DNA of 64,000 bases from Tilletia caries (lineage: Eukaryota; Basidiomycota; Exobasidiomycetes; Tilletiales; Tilletiaceae). The stretch is from NCBI GenBank assembly GCA_032718865.1, contig JALUTQ010000020.1, forward strand, positions 62,001 to 126,000. Reading direction: 5' to 3'. This document shows, piece by piece, positions 34,039 through 46,634 of this stretch. Positions within the stretch are counted from its first letter, which is position 1. Each line of letters opens with the position of its first letter. The notes under the pieces are model-generated. The model saw nothing but the letters and a program-made list of their open reading frames with translations, ran no database searches and was not told the DNA's origin. The translations under genes were made by a program, and so were the position numbers.

Positions 34039-37000
34039 TCAAGCCTTCTTGGCCTTGGCAGCCATCATGTTGAGGGCGGAACCTGTTGGGAAAGACGGAG
34101 ACACGTCAGTATGAGAAAACCTGACCAGAATTTCAGACGGCGTGGAAGGCGAATACTGACCGTTCTTGAACCACTCGATCTGGCCAGCGTTGTAAGTGTG
34201 CACGAGAGGGATCTCTGCGAAAAGGGCAAAAGATCAGAAATCAATAACAGCTCTCGCACCAAAATGACGCGTCGGAAACCCCTTTGGATGCTAAACTCAC
34301 TGTCGGTGCTGCCGTCCTTGTGCTTGGCAACAAGGGTGACAGTGGAGCCGGGAGCAAACTCAGTGACGCCCTCAAGGTCAACAAAGTCGGTGGGCTGGAC
34401 CTTGTCGTAGTCCTTGGGGTCCTGGAAGGTAAGAGCAAGCATACCCTGCTTCTTCAAGTTCGTCTCGTGGATACGGGCGAATGACCTTGTGATGATGGCG
34501 CGGCCACCGAGGAAACGGGGCTCCAGAGCGGCGTGCTCACGCGATGAGCCCTCGCCGTAGTTCTCGTCACCAATGACAACCCATGGCCGGCCCTGGTCGC
34601 GGTACTGCTGGGCAACAGCGGGGACACCAGCCCACTCGCCGGTCAACAGGTTCTGTATCTCGTTAGCCTTGTCGTTGGCGTGGTTGATCTGTATTTCACA
34701 TAGCGTACAAAACTTCAGCATACATGCACACTTTCATCCAGTTTTCGCGAAATACTCACGGCACCGATCAGGCAGTTTTGCGAGATGTTCTCGAGGTGAC
34801 CACGGTACTGTGGAAGTGGAGAAAAACACGAGCGATGATCAGTTCGACCGCGTTACGACTGTAAAACGCCTATTTACACGTCTAAAACGCGTCTCGAAAA
34901 CTGACCTTGAGCCAGGGACCACCAGCAGAGATGTGGTCAGTGGTGCACTTGCCCTTAGCCTTGATAAGGACGGGCAGGTCGACGGGGTTCTTGCCGTCCC
35001 AAGCCTTGAAAGGCTCGAGCTTCTGGAGACGATCGGATGAAGGGCTGATCGCGACCTGAACGGAAGCACGGTCCTCCGGGGGAGCCTGGAAGGTGTTCTC
35101 TCCGGGGTCGTATCCGCGGGAAGGGAGCTCCTTACCGGTGGGGTCGGAGAACTTGAACTCCTTGCCGTCGGCGCCCTTGAGCGAGTCAGTCATGGGGTTG
35201 AAAGTGAGGTCACCAGCGAAGACCATGGCAGTGACAAGGTCGGGGCTGGCAACGAAGGCGTGGGTGGCGGGGTTGGCGTCGTTACGGCCAGTGAAGTTAC
35301 GGTTGTAGGAGGTGATGATGGAGTTCTTGTCGCCCTTCTTCACGTCAGTACGGTCCCATTGACCGATGCAGGGACCACAGGCGTTGGCAAGAACGACACC
35401 GCCAGCCTCGGAGAGGATGTCCATCTGACCGTCACGGGCGATGGTGGCGCGGATTTGCTCGGAACCGGGAGTGATGGTGAACTTGGACTTTGTCTTGAGA
35501 CCGTGCTTCAGGGCCTCGGCGGCAATGGAGGCGGATCGGGACATATCCTCGTAGGACGAGTTGGTGCATGAGCCGATAAGACCGACCTTGAGCTCTGAGG
35601 GCCAGCCGTTCTTCTTGACAGCCTCCGCGAACTTGGAGAGGGGAGTGGCCAAATCGGGGGTGAAGGGTCCGTTAACGTGGGGCTCGAGCTCGGAGAGGTT
35701 CTACAGGAAGAAGAAGTGGTTGATGTGAGTACGTCTGCAAAGAAATACGGCGTGGCCGGAGAAATGCAACTCACGATCTCGATGTGACGGTCGTACTCTG
35801 CGCCCGTGTCGGGGAGCAGGTTCCTGTGGTAACCGGACGCGAGGTCGGCGATGTCGGACCGCTTGGTGGCCTTGAGGTAGTCACCCATGCGGCTGTTGTA
35901 AGGGAAGATGGAGGTAGTCGCACCGATCTCGGCACCCATGTTGCAGATGGTGGCCATACCCGTGCATGAGAGAGAGTCGACACCGGCACCCTTGTACTCG
36001 ATGATCGCGCCCGTGCCACCCTTGACGGTGAGCTCACCAGCGACCTTGAGGATAACGTCTGGGAAACCACAAAAAAGGTAAATATATGCGCTTAAAAGGA
36101 ACGACGCGTGTGCACAGACTTACCCTTGGGAGTGGTCCAGCCGCTGATCTTGCCGGTCAGCTCAACACCGATGACCTTGGGGCACTTGAGCTCCCAGGGG
36201 ATGTCGGCCATAACATCGACGGCGTCGGCACCACCAACACCGCAGGCAACCATACCGAGACCACCAGCGTTGGGAGTGTGGGAGTCAGTTCCGATCATGA
36301 GACCGCCGGGGAACGCGTAGTTCTCGAGGATGATCTGGTGGATGATACCAGACCCGGGCTTCCAGAAACCGAGACCGTACTTGGCAGTGCAGGTAGCGAG
36401 GAAGTCGTAAACCTCCTTGTTGATCTCGATGGCGCGTGCCAAATCCTTGGCACCGCCGACCTGGGCCTCGATCAAGTGGTCACAGTGGACGGTGGAGGGG
36501 ACAGCGACGGTAGGGAGACCTGCGGACATGAACTGGAGAAGTGCCATTTGTGCGGTAGCGTCTTGGCATGCAACACGCTGAAGGGTTGAAAAAACAGGGT
36601 CCGTGTCAGGTTGAGAGATAAGGACAGAAGTGGAGAACTGCGGATGGGAGAACTGGGCAAAGAAGACTCACGTCAGGGCGGAGCTTGAGGTATGATTGGC
36701 CACGGCTGATGTCTTGTCCCTCGGGGTCGTCCAAGTGAGAGTAGACGACCTTCTCGGCAAGGGTCAACGGGCGGTTCAGGCTGGATAGAAGGGCATGATC
36801 GGCGAATTCTTATCGTCAGTAAATCACCATACGACGCGCTATACATGCCATCTGGATGATACTCACCGAGAGCGGACAATCGCAAGACGCTCCTCCATCT
36901 TCTTGTAGTTGATGAAGAAGCCCTTGCCCTTCTCCATGGGGCTCATCTCGACCTTCTTCTGGAAGACGGAGGAGTCGATCTCCTTGACATCCTCAGCGAC

Positions 37001-37087
37001 GGTCGCGTATGTTGCGCGTGCTGCGAATGTTTGTGTTGCAGGGCGTGCCGCAGTCCGGGCGGCGCGAAGAGCGCGAAGGGAAAGCAT
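34039..37087 (-). CDS. ACO1: Aconitate hydratase, mitochondrial
   Basis: Citrate to isocitrate isomerisation in the TCA cycle. Nine exons (37087-36867, 36780-36672, 36577-36124, 36058-35775, 35700-34906, 34807-34760, 34688-34301, 34214-34161, 34082-34039) join in frame to 798 residues, the usual length. The N-terminus [18 protein letters not shown] is a typical mitochondrial presequence. 4Fe-4S cluster ligands are visible in the conserved [11 protein letters not shown] and [10 protein letters not shown] motifs, and [13 protein letters not shown] and [19 protein letters not shown] mark the substrate and swivelling domains. The C-terminus is MMAAKAKKA. The gene is divergent from TSR2 across about 1.2 kb. 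Three of its introns contain ACGCGT. A dual role in mitochondrial DNA maintenance is known for yeast Aco1 but cannot be read here. Confidence 0.97.
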
Positions 37088-38275
37088 GTTCGCGGTGTTG
37101 TTGTGTTGGATGGAGCGGTGGGTTGGGGAGTTGTCTCTCCTAGGGAAGATAGGAGTGAGAAATGCGCAAGCTCTTTTGCGGAATCACTGCACTCTGTGGT
37201 GAGGTGTCTCCAACTTCAATGAAGAACTTGGGAGGGTGTATGGGGGAGTCGGGGGTGGGAGTGGGGGGGAGAGGGTGGGTGAGTGGTGGTGGGTGGTGAG
37301 GAGGAGGCAAGGGTGTTTCAGGAAGGCGGAGAGGGAAGAGGAGGCGAAAATGCTCACTGCTCACTTTTCAACCGGAAACCTCAAACACACACAAGGGTCG
37401 TGAAAAGCGGTCAGAAGTCAGAACAAGGCCGAGCTTCGGCAGCGGCCAGTGCATTACAAATAGGCCGCACCACGCTCGACGCAATATCGACAGCAGCCAA
37501 CAACAACAGAAGGACGCCTGGCGAGCGGTGAGCGGTGAGCGGTGAGCTGGGCAGCGCGCGCTCTTCCTTCATGCTGCTGTTGCTGCTTCGCACTTTTCAC
37601 CGCCTTTTTTCCCCTGTGCTGTGTGTGGACGCAGCATCGGCCTTCTTCGTCTTCGCCTGCTTGTGCGGAGGAGCGAATCAGCGCGCACGCTTTCTAACAA
37701 CGGGAAGCGTCGAAAGTCGAAACCCGGATCCCAGCTTCGAGCTTGGAGCCGGGTGCGTGGCCGACAATCCCATGCTCGTTACGCCCGCTATTTCCAGATC
37801 GCATCGGAAGACGGTACCGACCCAGTACCGCCGTCCACCTCATCTCCTGAGATTCGCTTCCACCTTGCAAGGCGGCCATCGGCCATCCTCATTTTCTTCG
37901 ACATCTCACCAGGACGAGCGACGAGCCCAGCGTCCATACGCGCAGCCGCTGAAGGCCGCCAGGTTGTTCAGAGGTGCTCCAGTCACGGCTCTGGGACCTG
38001 GGCTCGTCTGTCGTGCACGAGTGGACCATGCTCCCGCATCGGCACTCGGCACATCTCGGGATCGTTCATTCGGCCGAGAGATAAGATAACGATCCAAAAA
38101 TACCATCAGTTCGATATCAAAAAACGCCGAACACGGAACAGTTGAGTGAACACCATCGAAAACTTTTTCTGAGCGTTCGCAAGACGCAAAGCACGATCTC
38201 AGCCGCGAGCTCATACAAGTGGCCCGTCCTAGACCTTGACCACGCCCCCGCGCCCGCACCTGCCTGCCCTTCAAA
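37088..38275. promoter_or_regulatory. Divergent intergenic region, aconitase / TSR2
   Basis: About 1.2 kb between two divergently transcribed genes, so it must hold both promoters. It contains a G-rich block (37230-37300) and a short heptamer tandem gagcggt (about 37523-37545). The long plus-strand frames at 37535-38145 overlap each other and are not supported as genes. Confidence 0.5.
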
Positions 38276-39004
38276 ATGGCCTCCTCCGCATCAGCCCCTG
38301 CAAAGCCCCCAGCTGCCTCCTCCGTTCAGTTCGCCCGCGCCGTCCTGCTCCGCTTCTCCATCTGGCCCACCCTCAAAACAGCGGTAGCGGAGCAATGGGG
38401 CGGTCCAGACTCCCAAGACAAACGCGACTTCCTCGTCGGCCATCTCGTCGACGAGTTCGGAATGCCGGAGTCTCCCTCCAATACCAACGCCAACGCCAAC
38501 CCCGGCTCCTCATCTTCAGCAGCAGCAGCGGCGGCATCAACTTCATCATCTGCATCGGCATCGGCATCGGAATTGGTACCCGAGGGCATCGACGTCGATG
38601 ACCTCCATGACATCCTGCAGGACTACGTCGAGCAGGAGTACGAGTGTCGGATCGAAGACGACTCCGTCTTCCCCGTCGCACGCGACATCGTCGCCCTCCA
38701 CCGAGCTATCTTCATCACATCCCTCACCGACGGCGGAGCAGAGGAGCGCAAACTCATGGAGGAGCTCGAGGGCGCCGCCAGTCGGTTACGGGGCGTCAAG
38801 ATCGAAACCCAGCGCCAGTCGGATGTGGCTGATGATGATGACGATGACGACGATTACGAGGACGAGGATGACGACGAGGATGGACAGGCTGGCCAAAGGG
38901 AGCAGGGACAACAGCGCGAGGCGGAAGACGTGGAAATGCAAGAACCCGAAGTCGACGAGGACGGCTTCACAACTGTACGAAACAATCGACGGAGAAGACC
39001 CTAG
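38276..39004 (+). CDS. TSR2: Pre-rRNA-processing protein TSR2
   Basis: Single exon, 242 residues. The N-terminal part shows the TSR2 domain: FARAVLLRFSIWPTLKTAVAEQWGG carries the WGG signature, followed by DKRDFLVGHLVDEF and, after a Ser/Ala-rich insert (about residues 63-98), DVDDLHDILQDYVEQEYECRIEDDS. The C-terminus is strongly acidic (DDDDDDDDYEDEDDDED) and ends in a basic NNRRRRP. In yeast Tsr2 escorts the ribosomal protein eS26 to pre-ribosomes, and the acidic tail fits a chaperone of a basic ribosomal protein. The intron-free structure contrasts with the neighbours. The homopolymeric insert is longer than I would expect for the family. Confidence 0.92.
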   Translation: MASSASAPAKPPAASSVQFARAVLLRFSIWPTLKTAVAEQWGGPDSQDKRDFLVGHLVDEFGMPESPSNTNANANPGSSSSAAAAAASTSSSASASASELVPEGIDVDDLHDILQDYVEQEYECRIEDDSVFPVARDIVALHRAIFITSLTDGGAEERKLMEELEGAASRLRGVKIETQRQSDVADDDDDDDDYEDEDDDEDGQAGQREQGQQREAEDVEMQEPEVDEDGFTTVRNNRRRRP

Positions 39005-39494
39005 AATGCATGTTTTCCTGGCGTCAAAGCCGCTAACGTCACTAGCCAACTGCGAACGCGCTGGGACGCAATCAAATGCCAGCTTCCATGTCCCCTACGC
39101 GTCACACCGACCCGTCAACTGTCTTGAGCGTTGGACAGCGGGAATGATTCATGGGCCGGCGTTCTGGGCAAGCCCTGCGGGGTTGTATTACCATCACTCT
39201 GCGTGGAAAGAGGTCCCAGGGCTCCGTCTTCCACACTTCCATCCTCTCTCCTCCAAGATTCCCCTCGTACATAGTCACGGCAGCGCGCAGTCAGAATAAA
39301 CCATCCAGTATATAGCATTCAGATTGGACGTTGCAGCAGCGTAACAAACAGATAGAAGATCATGAGAGTCGTGGTGAAGATTCAGGGTCGTTGCTCTAAC
39401 GTAAATCACCACCTGTCATGCCAAAGGGAGATAGAAGAGTGAGTACTCATCGATAGCCTTCCCGGGTTGGAATCGACCAAATAGAGGCAAGAAC
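39005..39494. other. Convergent intergenic region, TSR2 / GDH
   Basis: About 490 bp between two 3' ends. No gene or repeat is seen. Presumed 3' untranslated and terminator sequence of both genes. Confidence 0.6.
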
Positions 39495-41894
<2,400 letters not shown>

Positions 41895-42808
41895 GATGGC
41901 AGGAGAGAATGGGAAGTGGGTGATGTGTGCAGATGGGGGGAAGGGTGTGAGGGAAGGGCGGAAGGAACCCGCGCCTGCAGACTCCCCCTTTTATACGAAG
42001 ACCTGTCCTGACTCCTGAGTCCTGCACCTGCTGGCCCGACGGAAGAGAAGCCCATCGATGGGGTGTCATCATCGGCGGACCTGCAGAAGCGAAGAAATCA
42101 GGAAAGTGGCCCCAACTGCAAAGTGCAATCCGAGACAGAGATTATTGACTCAGCTCACGCGCATGCGGGCAGGGCAGCAGTCTGAGGCACGCACAAGTGC
42201 TGGATTAAAGAGCGAGCTCTAGATAAGAGATTGCCAATTTGACCCGTTCCTTGTTCCTTCTCCAAGCCCAACTCTCGCATTGATGCATGGAGCATGGAGG
42301 CCGAGGCGGGCGGCAGCAGGACGAAGCGATGGGACGACGATGAGACGAATGACGATGCAGGCAGCCCATCAGCGCAGCAGATCGTTAACGGCGCCCCAAT
42401 CCCAATGATGGAGACGCAGGAACGGAAGGAAGTGGTCCTGCAGAGAAGCAGGATGCAGGTCCTGGAGCCTGGAGCCGCGGCTGGGCGCAGGCCGGAGACC
42501 CGCAGCACACCACAGGATCAACTTGATCGCCGACAGACGCGCGCCGCACGAAGCATCTCCCAGCCAGAGCCCAGAGCCCCAGACTCCAGACGTTAACCTG
42601 TCCTTATGTTCGCTCGAGAATCGAGATCTTCAGATCCCATCCCAATTCCCATCAAGAGACCGGGCCACCGGGGGGACCAGGTGAAATCGGGAATGAGATA
42701 ACCATCCCGAGTTGCTCCGATGCGATCTTTTTATCTAATCTAATCTGACTGATCACCAACATACAGCCGCGTCGCCCTGAGCGCTCCTCGCAGTTCGCCT
42801 CAGCACTA
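41895..42808. promoter_or_regulatory. Intergenic region upstream of GDH
   Basis: Probable promoter region of glutamate dehydrogenase and, before the LINE inserted, of the plus-strand membrane-protein gene as well (divergent). The short plus-strand frame at 42294-42596 has no coding character I can support. GATA-type motifs of the kind used in nitrogen regulation (gataag near 42221, gataacc near 42697) are present, but such short sites occur by chance. Confidence 0.35.
42795..42808. repeat. Target-site duplication, left copy
   Basis: The 14 bases tcgcctcagcacta at 42795-42808 recur at 44785-44798 on the other side of the LINE-like element. The first t may belong to the tail, giving 13-14 bp. 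Confidence 0.85.
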
Positions 42809-44785
42809 AGGAAAGCAGTATGAGCTCAAGCTCGACCTTACGCCGAGGCTTCCTCAACGGAGGAGCCTCTCGACCGCCCGACGCAACCGCTCCCACGACT
42901 TCCACCCCCCAGGCCCCGAAACGCAAGGATCCGCCGGAAGCGTCACCCGACGCGATCTTGCCACCAACTCGTGCCGCCAAGACTGCTGCGACGGAACGCA
43001 TCCGGCAGCAAGCCTTCCCGCGCGCACCCAACAGCAACGAGCTTCTCGCCGTCCAAGCCGACCTCTTCGACAAACGCCGCGCTGCCGAAAAGAAGGTAGC
43101 CGCATTCATCGACCGCTTTCTGCGCGACCTGTCCGACCTCGAGTCCTCAGGTGCACTGAACACCCACTCCGCCCGCCTCTTTGCCGCCGGCGCGCATGCC
43201 GCTTTCAAGCAAGCGCTCACTCCGGGAGCGCATGCGCCCCCTGAGGTGCTGATCAAGGCCCTCAACGCCTGGGACCCCGCTGACTCGGCCTCTGCAGATC
43301 GCATCCGTCTTCACGACTCGTACGCCGCAGCAGCAGCACCCAACGACCGGAAACTCAGCTTTCCTCGCCCACCCAAGCACAAGGCCGTCAAGACCCGTCC
43401 CGACCCCCCACCCCTGCGCCCTCTTCAGGGTTTCCAACTGCGCGGCCGTGGTGCCGGCAGCGCTGAAGAGGCGCTCGAAAAGGCCAGTGGCGCAGACGAG
43501 ACGGTCTATGTACGCCTGTCCAGCCAGCACAAAATGCGCACCACGCACGCGTACTTCCTCAAGAAGCTCGCCGCGGAGGCGCTCAAAGACGCGGATGCCC
43601 CTCAACACGTAGGCATTGACACCATCAAGCACATCCCCTCAGGCCTCGCCTTGCGGCCTTTGTCGACGTGTACCGCCGCCGAGCTTTTCTCATTTCATGA
43701 GCAAATCAAGGTCAAATTCTCTGCCAACCAGGTCGAGATCGGAAACCAGTGGGACCGCTTCGTGGTCATGAATGTTCCGACATTCATCGACGGCGAGCAG
43801 GTTCCGGACGACATCATCGCCGACGAGCTCACGGCCGCCGTAGGATGCCCCCTCCCAGAGCCCCCGCGTCGCCTCGGCCGACCGGAGGCACTCAGCACTC
43901 AACGGAGCTCTTCCGTGCTCTTCTCTCTGCCCGGTGGACGGATGCCGGCAGACACGACACGGTTGTCGCTCCTCGGTCAACGTTTCTCTGTGCGCCCGTA
44001 CAAGGAGCAGCGGGCCTCAGAGCACTGCGACCACTGCCTCTCCCAGCATCACTCGACGGCACGATGCAAGGCTCAGACCCCTCGGTGCAAGGATTGCGCC
44101 GCAGAAGGTCATTCGGCAGGGAGCGCGGCTTGCCTCATGTCCAAGGCGGCTCAGGACTCGGTTCAGGCAATCCCGCGCTGCTACCATTGCCACGGCCCGC
44201 ACTCTGCGTTCTCGCCCGGGTGCTTCGCGGCAGCACGCTACTGCAAGGAGGTACACGCAGTTACCATTCCTACCGGCACACGTCTCGCTCGCGCCCGCCA
44301 ACTCGGCGAACGTAAGCGCAAGCACGAAGTCGCCCGTCGCATCGTCGCGGGCGCAGCACGAGCAGCAAGGCAGACCGGTTCGGCCACGGCGCAGCCGACC
44401 AGTGGTGAGGGAGACGGGGCAGCAACGGCGGCTGCTATGGAGGAGGGTTAGTTTCCTTTTTATCACTTCCGGCCTTGATGCGCGTCATGACGACGAGGAC
44501 CGGTCAGTTGGGCGGTGTAGACCCGCGCGCACGGGTATTCCTTCACTCTGAGATGAATTTCGAGGAGGGCAGAGTTTCTCTGCCAGTCGGAACCATCGCT
44601 ACCACCTCTCCGATCCAAGCCACTCACTGTGCAGCCAACAGTGGAATCCGTAGTACCGGCACGAATAATCCCTACTCGCGTTGTAGGGGAGTCAGCGCTT
44701 CTCGCTCGTCTTAGTGTTGAACATGTAGTCGTGTTTAGAAAGTAGTTCCACAGACGTTAAAAACCATCATCATCATCATCATCAT
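42809..44785 (+). mobile_element. ORF1-only non-LTR retrotransposon (half-LINE)
   Basis: The element is bounded by a perfect 13-14 bp direct repeat and ends in a (CAT)n simple-repeat tail (about 44765-44785), the two hallmarks of target-primed reverse transcription. It contains one intact ORF1 (42820-44451), preceded by only 11 nt of leader, and about 310 nt of 3' sequence before the tail. There is no endonuclease or reverse-transcriptase frame, so it cannot move by itself. It resembles the ORF1-only half-LINE (HAL1) layout known from mammals, here inferred for a fungal element. The insertion sits 40 bp upstream of the start codon of the next gene. An intact frame and an undiverged duplication suggest a recent insertion. 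Confidence 0.85.
42820..44451 (+). CDS. LINE ORF1 protein with zinc knuckles
   Basis: 543 residues, one exon. The N-terminal region is Ala/Pro-rich and basic. It has a helical stretch around residues 65-110 (LAVQADLFDKRRAAEKKVAAF) and a central domain with AYFLKKLAAEAL and KVKFSANQVEIGNQWDRFVV that could be an RNA-binding fold. The C-terminal third has a cysteine cluster at about residues 405-475: CDHCLSQHHSTARC fits CX2CX4HX4C exactly, CKDCAAEGHSAGSAAC fits CX2CX4HX6C, and CYHCHGPHSAFSPGC fits CX2CX3HX6C. Three such knuckles near the end of ORF1 are typical of Tad/R1/I-type LINEs, where ORF1p coats element RNA. The tail is Arg-rich. Stop TAG is followed by non-coding sequence, with no ORF2. 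Confidence 0.85.
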   Translation: MSSSSTLRRGFLNGGASRPPDATAPTTSTPQAPKRKDPPEASPDAILPPTRAAKTAATERIRQQAFPRAPNSNELLAVQADLFDKRRAAEKKVAAFIDRFLRDLSDLESSGALNTHSARLFAAGAHAAFKQALTPGAHAPPEVLIKALNAWDPADSASADRIRLHDSYAAAAAPNDRKLSFPRPPKHKAVKTRPDPPPLRPLQGFQLRGRGAGSAEEALEKASGADETVYVRLSSQHKMRTTHAYFLKKLAAEALKDADAPQHVGIDTIKHIPSGLALRPLSTCTAAELFSFHEQIKVKFSANQVEIGNQWDRFVVMNVPTFIDGEQVPDDIIADELTAAVGCPLPEPPRRLGRPEALSTQRSSSVLFSLPGGRMPADTTRLSLLGQRFSVRPYKEQRASEHCDHCLSQHHSTARCKAQTPRCKDCAAEGHSAGSAACLMSKAAQDSVQAIPRCYHCHGPHSAFSPGCFAAARYCKEVHAVTIPTGTRLARARQLGERKRKHEVARRIVAGAARAARQTGSATAQPTSGEGDGAATAAAMEEG

Positions 44786-44798
44786 CGCCTCAGCACTA
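44785..44798. repeat. Target-site duplication, right copy
   Basis: Identical to 42795-42808 and directly adjacent to the (CAT)n tail. Removing the element and one copy restores an uninterrupted leader for the gene starting at 44839. Confidence 0.85.
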
Positions 44799-44838
44799 TC
44801 TCGGCCAACACGACGTCGCTTTGAAGTTGAAGTGAATA

Positions 44839-45605
44839 ATGGACCACTCGTATTCAGCTGGAGGGGGTGCCGGTGTTCAAGGCGGGAATGCGGCGCGCCT
44901 GCCCGCCGTCGGATACACCGCTCTCGGCTCCATCCTGCTTCTGGAGGATCACCTGCCTCCGCCGTGGCAGGAGTCTGCGAGCAACAACGTCCCCACTCTG
45001 CTCCTGCTCCACACCTTCCTCGCCTTCCTCGCCTCGCTCTTCCGGATCCAGCCGAACTACGCCTTCCCGCTCGCCCTTGCAGGATTGATCATCGTCTCCT
45101 CTTCTGGCTCGCCGTTCGGGTCTCATCCTGCCACCACGGGACATGCGGCCACCTCCGCCAGTTTCTTGGTCTCCGTCTTCACCCTCTTGCTCTTCCTCAG
45201 CGCACCCATCGACCTCGTCTGGCTCTGGAGACACCTCTCCTCGCCGGAAACAAGATTCATCGTCATCCTCGCCACGACGGTCTCCCTCTTCCTCAAGCCG
45301 TTGACGCTCCTCACTCTCGCGCAAGTGCTCAGGAATCAAGGCGTGCTCGAACCCCCTCCTTCCTTGGGCACTGACGGCTTCGGCACCTTGGGAGCAGCCT
45401 CGTCGTCACTAGGCGCCTACTGGAACCAGCAGCGTGGTGATTCAGGATCGAATGGTGGTTGGCTCGGCGGTGGTGTAGGTCGGTCCAGCTTTGTCGGCAG
45501 CGGAGCCAGCGTCGGCGCAGGCCCAGGTGCGGGTATGCCAGGCTCCTGGTCTGCGCCTCAACAGCGACAGCAACAACAGCAATACCCACAGCAACAACAA
45601 TACCC

Positions 45606-45641
<36 letters not shown>

Positions 45642-45927
45642 GCAACAACGAGGCGCACAAAATTTGGGAGTCCCAGCACGACCAGCTCCCACTACGTCCT
45701 CAACCAGCACCACAGATCGCTTTGCGGAGGGCTACCAGACCTACGACTCCGACGACGACGGCGACGATGCTCTCGGCGGGCCCAGCGACGCTGAAACCGG
45801 CGGGTTGGCGATTCCTGGCGCAGCGGGGCGTGGAGCACAACCGACAGAGGCAGACGCCATGCCCATCTCAGCCTCCTTCGCACGCGAGGCAGGCTTTAGC
45901 ACCATGCCAGCTCCGCCTCCGAGCTAA
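44839..45927 (+). CDS. Small multi-pass membrane protein with poly-Gln C-terminal tail
   Basis: 362 residues, single exon. The first 170 residues contain about four hydrophobic helices, roughly VPTLLLLHTFLAFLASLF, FPLALAGLIIVSSS, ASFLVSVFTLLLFLSAPIDL and FIVILATTVSLFLKPLTLL. The rest is soluble, Gly/Ser-rich, with a Gln tract (about residues 255-272, mostly CAA codons) and an acidic segment ending SAPPPS-like. The layout (about four helices with a polar tail, charged DLVWLWRH between helices 3 and 4) is reminiscent of AGTRAP-type proteins, but I see no decisive motif. The LINE insertion lies 40 bp upstream of the ATG, so its leader or promoter may be altered. Confidence 0.8.
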
Positions 45928-46634
45928 TACATACAAAAGTGCCAACTATGGATCAACTTTTGCACTTTCCAATCGACGTCTAAATCATTCACGGACCAGA
46001 AAAGTAGCGGGAGTAGCGGCGGAAAGGCGATGGTGATTCTTGCCTTTTGGTATCACGAGATTGAATGAAAGCTGGAAGAGAAAGGGAGGGGGGGGGGGGG
46101 CGAATACGAGGTACCATCCTTAAGGGTTGCAAAAAGAGCTGGGTTGGTTTTTTGGGGGGAGGGCGACAGGTCCAGAGACTTGTTGTGTGGGGGGCGAAGG
46201 GTAGACATGCGCGTAGACAAGAGGCTCTTTTGACGGGCAGGGCTCGCCTGAGATGCGGTTTGAGGTAAGTGGGTGTCGCGCAGAAGAGGGGGAGGAGAGA
46301 TATTTATCATGCAACGTGCAAGAGTGGGAAAGTGTTCGCGACGTCTGGAGGGAAAACTTGAATTGACACACGGATCTGTGTCGCTCATGAGAATGCTGGT
46401 GAAAGGGCCGAGCCCGACCTCGCGTTTTCGCCCGCCGTGAGGCCGTGTATCCGTAAAGGGGAAAAGGGTAAGATGTCCAAGGGAGAACCACCGATCCAAG
46501 GTCCATCGATCTATAAGGGGTTGCGTGCTTATCGCAAGAGGGGATTTTTGAGGCGTCCAAGCAGCCTGATTGCGGTTCGGACTGAGGCAGTTTGCGAGGG
46601 GTCGCAGGTGGGAGGGGAGGCGCAGATCATATCT
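45928..46634. other. Convergent intergenic region
   Basis: Between two 3' ends. It contains a poly-G run (about 46089-46100). Minus-strand frames at 46050-46560 are Ser/Pro-rich and overlap in two frames, so they are not supported. Confidence 0.55.

Noticed and set aside
37535..38145. Two overlapping plus-strand frames between aconitase and TSR2
   Set aside because: They overlap each other, lack domain features and occupy the only space available for two divergent promoters.
42753..43632. Minus-strand frames opposite the LINE ORF1
   Set aside because: Gly/Arg/Ala-rich shadows. The plus strand carries ORF1 with zinc knuckles between target-site duplications.
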